DNA of 64,000 bases from Paenibacillus sp. PvR098 (GTDB lineage Bacteria > Bacillota > Bacilli > Paenibacillales > NBRC-103111), in the NCBI RefSeq assembly GCF_017833255.1, contig NZ_JAFIBU010000001.1:1922001-1986000 (forward strand). Reading direction: 5' to 3'. The notes under the pieces were generated by a model. It searched no databases. It saw only the letters and a program-made list of their open reading frames with translations, and was not told the origin of the DNA. Below are positions 61,558 through 64,000 of the stretch, piece after piece. A program made the translations under genes and the position numbers. Each line of letters starts with the position of its first letter. Positions within the stretch are counted from its first letter, which is position 1.

Positions 61558-63036
61558 CTATAAAGAGCGTAGTCGGATCTCAATATCTTCAATTCCATGG
61601 ATGATAACATACCGAATAAACGTTTGAATAATCGCTTTTGCTTGCTCCACTGGCATGAATTCTATTGCTGAGATCATGTTATAAATTTTGTCATTTAATT
61701 CATTTTGAAGTAACTCAATATCAATAGGATCCCGTTCGCCGCGGTCTGCCATTTTCATCTCAGAAATAATTTGTTCTAATCTTTCTTTTTCTTCGTTGAG
61801 ATCTGTTAGTTCAATGAAGCCTGCTGTATAAGCTTCCACTTTACGTTTATACCTTGCCTTAGCTGTTTTTACTTTCTGTTCAAGCTGCTCTCTTTCTGAT
61901 TTCGCCGATGGATCCGCAGCCGTCATTCTTAGAATGCCAGAGTTATCCCAACTAAGAAGTGATAATCCTTCTTTAAACCAATTTTCAACATCATCTGCAC
62001 GATATTGCTTACTTGTACAGGTACCTTTATTTTTGTTTGCCGAACAACGATAAACTCGGTACCGGTGATTCTGTGACCCTGAATAGCCAATACTCATTCC
62101 AGAACCGCAATTTCCGCATCGAATTAAACCGCCTAGTAGATGTAGACTCGTTTGTGCCCGAGGAGCCATTTTCGTTTGCGCTAACCTTTTTTGAACAGCT
62201 TCCCAGGTCGGTTTATCAATGATGACAGGCAAGCAATCTTCAACGATGACCCATTCCGAATCGTCCTTTTCCTTGCGCTTTGATTTGCTTGAATCTTTTC
62301 TATTCCATACCATGGATCCTTTATATGCCGGATTGGTTAGCATGAGCTTAATGGATCGTATTGACCATTCTTTGTCATGTCGAGAGGGTATCCCTTCCTC
62401 ATTCAGTAATTTTGCTATGGAATAAAACCCATTTCCTTGATGGAGATACAATTCAAAAACCCTCTTGACGATTTTAGCTTCCTTTTCATTAGTTACTAAT
62501 GATTTATCTATTAAATCATACCCATAAGGGCTTTGAGTCAACCATTTCCCGGTACTTGCAGCATGCAGCATATTTTCAAATACCCGTTCACGAATTCGTT
62601 CTCTTTCAAATTCCGCAACTGCACCAAGAACCTGTAATGTAAGGCGTCCCGAGGGAGTGTTCGTATCAAATGATTCACTTATGGAAACGAATGAGACCTC
62701 GAAGTCTTGGAACAAATCAATTAGATTTAATAAATCGAGCAATCTTCTACTCATCCGGTCAAGCTTGGTCACCATTATACGAGTTACATTTCCGCTTTTA
62801 ACAGCTTGTAGTAAACGTGTTAATGCAGGACGCTCAAGATTTTTCGCAGAATAGCCATCGTCAATAAAGATCTGGAATTGGTCAGTCCAACCCATTGCGC
62901 GACAATAGGCTTTTAACCGTTCCTGCTGTTCTTCTAAAGACACACCTTCGCGAGCTTGTTCATCCGTTGAGACTCGACAATACAAAGCCACATAACGGAG
63001 GTTGTCAGAATTAAGTTTCCCTGTTTTTCCGTCCAT
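61558..63036 (-). CDS. Large serine recombinase of the spoVR element
   Basis: A 492-residue recombinase. The resolvase domain has ALYCRVSTDEQ with catalytic Ser23, then a recombinase domain (about 170-270), zinc ribbon CGNCGSGM...YRCSANKNKGTC and a coiled coil (about 375-425). Same architecture as the enzyme at 31240-32775 but clearly divergent, as expected if each recognises its own site. GGGGGG lies 5 nt before the ATG. Its promoter region has a SigE-like pair and faces a small divergent ORF. Confidence 0.93.
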   Translation of the reverse strand: MDGKTGKLNSDNLRYVALYCRVSTDEQAREGVSLEEQQERLKAYCRAMGWTDQFQIFIDDGYSAKNLERPALTRLLQAVKSGNVTRIMVTKLDRMSRRLLDLLNLIDLFQDFEVSFVSISESFDTNTPSGRLTLQVLGAVAEFERERIRERVFENMLHAASTGKWLTQSPYGYDLIDKSLVTNEKEAKIVKRVFELYLHQGNGFYSIAKLLNEEGIPSRHDKEWSIRSIKLMLTNPAYKGSMVWNRKDSSKSKRKEKDDSEWVIVEDCLPVIIDKPTWEAVQKRLAQTKMAPRAQTSLHLLGGLIRCGNCGSGMSIGYSGSQNHRYRVYRCSANKNKGTCTSKQYRADDVENWFKEGLSLLSWDNSGILRMTAADPSAKSEREQLEQKVKTAKARYKRKVEAYTAGFIELTDLNEEKERLEQIISEMKMADRGERDPIDIELLQNELNDKIYNMISAIEFMPVEQAKAIIQTFIRYVIIHGIEDIEIRLRSL

Positions 63037-63056
63037 GGCTTCCCCCCTCTTATCTA

Positions 63057-63085
63057 TTTATATGCTTGTCCTTTTTTTGATATGA
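63057..63085 (-). promoter_or_regulatory. Candidate SigE promoter of the second recombinase
   Basis: On the minus strand TCATATC (63085-63079), a 14-bp spacer and CATATAAA (63064-63057) match the SigE pattern with one mismatch in the -35 core and two in the -10. The start codon is about 20 bp downstream of the -10. Confidence 0.45.
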
Positions 63086-63141
63086 GAAAAATAAGGGTTG
63101 TCCTCTCTTCTCAGTGGCATAGGATGTATTGAGGTGATCAT

Positions 63142-63351
63142 ATGGGACAACTTAAAGTACGCTTTACCATCGAGCATAGCTCGCAATTGATGAGCTTTAC
63201 GAATCGTACAGAACTAGAGAAGCATCCATTGTCTTACCTTTTCATAACCCAACTGAATGAATTTGAAAGAAAACTAAAATACGCAGCGGCGGATCATTGG
63301 TTAAAACAGCGGCTAGGGTATGATTCATTGACCAGCTTTCGTATTCAATAA
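63142..63351 (+). CDS. Small protein divergent from the second recombinase
   Basis: A 69-residue basic protein starting GQLKVRFTIEHSSQLMSF. GAGGTG precedes the ATG at good spacing. No family recognised. A strong terminator follows, so it is a genuine one-gene unit. Its place beside the recombinase makes it a candidate directionality factor or regulator of the element. Confidence 0.65.
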   Translation: MGQLKVRFTIEHSSQLMSFTNRTELEKHPLSYLFITQLNEFERKLKYAAADHWLKQRLGYDSLTSFRIQ

Positions 63352-63375
63352 TAAATTCAGCTTCATAAATGAACA

Positions 63376-63409
63376 AAGAGCCTAACTCTAAGATATGAGT
63401 TAGGCTCTC
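63376..63409. terminator. Terminator between the small ORF and the isochorismatase gene
   Basis: A 12-bp perfect stem (AGAGCCTAACTC / GAGTTAGGCTCT) with an 8-base loop between convergent genes. AT-rich flanks allow action on both strands. Confidence 0.8.
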
Positions 63410-63463
63410 ACAATTTTATTTACAACCGTAAACGTTATTTATTACTGAGAAACTGGCCGGTCA

Positions 63464-64000
63464 TTATTTGTTTTGTAGCTCCTTTATAACTTCTTCCACC
63501 GGAACGACATCTGCATATTTCTGCTGCATATCAAAAAGATTAATCGCATGAGAAGCAATCCCACGGTCAAACACACATTCCTCTGGAACAACCACCTTAT
63601 AATTATGTGAGAAGGCATCAATTACAGAGGCGCGAACACATCCGCTTGTTGTGCAACCAGTAATAATCAGACTGTCTACATGACGGGCTGTAAGATAGGA
63701 GGCCAATGGCGTCCCAAAAAAAATGCTTGGTTTTTTCTTGGAAATGAGAATCTCTCCGTGTTGAGGTTTCAACTCTTCTACTACTTGCGAACCCTTTTCC
63801 CCTTCTAAGAGCGCAGGGTGATCAAAAATATCCCCTTTGATGCCGACATGCTCGTTAGGGGAAGATTTGCTTCCCTCGATAATCGTAAAAAATATCGGGA
63901 GTCCAGCATTTCTCGCTGCATGTAACAGCAATTTAATATGGTCAATGGCTTGCCAGCTGGTCTCTCCGCAGCTGGTTGGATATTTTTGTATAGATTCCTC
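63464..64000 (-). CDS. Isochorismatase-fold cysteine hydrolase (5' end outside window)
   Basis: The frame is open to the window edge, so the N-terminus with the catalytic Asp is missing. The visible 179 residues include a Lys in ISKKKPSIFFGTP and the nucleophile in CTTSGCVRASVIDAFS, then PEECVFDRGIASHAINLFDM. It is closely similar over this part to the protein at 43754-44497 (CVRASVIDAFS and ASHAINLFDM identical). It probably hydrolyses an amide. It belongs to the second element's cargo. Confidence 0.9.
   Translation of the reverse strand, partial: EESIQKYPTSCGETSWQAIDHIKLLLHAARNAGLPIFFTIIEGSKSSPNEHVGIKGDIFDHPALLEGEKGSQVVEELKPQHGEILISKKKPSIFFGTPLASYLTARHVDSLIITGCTTSGCVRASVIDAFSHNYKVVVPEECVFDRGIASHAINLFDMQQKYADVVPVEEVIKELQNK

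Larger units (their letters stand above)
61438..64000. mobile_element. Second intervening element, in spoVR (left part only)
   Basis: It begins where the SpoVR homology ends (about 61446) and runs beyond the window. It carries a terminator, a large serine recombinase oriented toward the junction, a small divergent ORF and an isochorismatase-fold gene. The left-end layout repeats that of the yhbH element. The attL core lies near 61436-61450 but cannot be defined without the right end. Confidence 0.8.

Overview
The window looks like chromosome of an endospore-forming, low-to-mid GC Firmicute, most probably Paenibacillus or a close relative. The reasons are the sporulation genes yhbH and spoVR, strong AGGAGG-type ribosome sites with occasional TTG/GTG starts, a SigH-like sigma factor, a ComP/DegS-type kinase with a LuxR-type regulator, a PucR regulator, and candidate Spo0A and SigE sites. 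The genus is inferred from protein character, not from a marker gene.

Layout. (1) 1-~890: the end of an element that seems to cut off a yunC/DUF1805 gene (873-1007). It carries a c-di-GMP-I riboswitch reading off the left edge, an excisionase-like gene and a cluster of GTCACA repeats. (2) 1.1-5 kb: small conserved genes, a PAS-GGDEF-EAL protein and a DUF423 membrane protein. (3) 5.2-10.5 kb: a leftward tctCBA-gntR-MmgE/PrpD carboxylate uptake operon with three GGTATACC operators upstream. (4) 10.8-15.6 kb: ferritin-like protein, KapD-like exonuclease, MarR-MFS efflux pair, hydrolase and ArsR-like regulator. (5) 15.9-28.3 kb: a chemosensory block (CheX-like, MCP, CheW, CheA, a SigH-like sigma factor, CheY), then a diguanylate cyclase and an eight-PAS histidine kinase with its response regulator. 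The CheX operon and the cyclase share an almost identical 62-bp upstream block.

(6) The main discovery is at 28.6-64 kb. The mother-cell gene yhbH (DUF444) is split: its first 222 codons lie at 28586-29250 and its remainder at 60147-60642. An 8-bp direct repeat, TCCATGGG, flanks the gap. Joining at the repeat removes exactly 30,896 bp and restores a 386-residue in-frame YhbH with the conserved DTSGSMG...EKY...RSFFFW run. Downstream, spoVR (60639-61454) stops in its conserved GWASY sequence after 271 of about 470 residues, and a second serine recombinase follows at once. So two neighbouring genes of one sporulation operon each appear to be interrupted by a skin-like intervening element. Each element has a large serine recombinase near its left end, a candidate SigE-type promoter upstream of it, and a terminator just after the truncated host gene.

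(7) The yhbH element shows no phage structural genes but carries cargo: an orphan sensor kinase, a sugar-acid dehydrogenase remnant, an AddA/AddB-like helicase-nuclease pair with a TPR membrane protein and a GIY-YIG-like protein, and a large catabolic island. The island has two NMT1/SsuA-type ABC importers, PyrD/PyrK-like dihydroorotate dehydrogenase, a PyrC-like cyclic amidohydrolase, an N-carbamoyl amidohydrolase, cobalt-type nitrile hydratase, an isochorismatase-fold amidase, a class II aldolase and a PucR regulator. Together these could reduce, open and decarbamoylate an orotate-like or related N-heterocycle. The second element, only partly in the window, carries a related isochorismatase-fold hydrolase.
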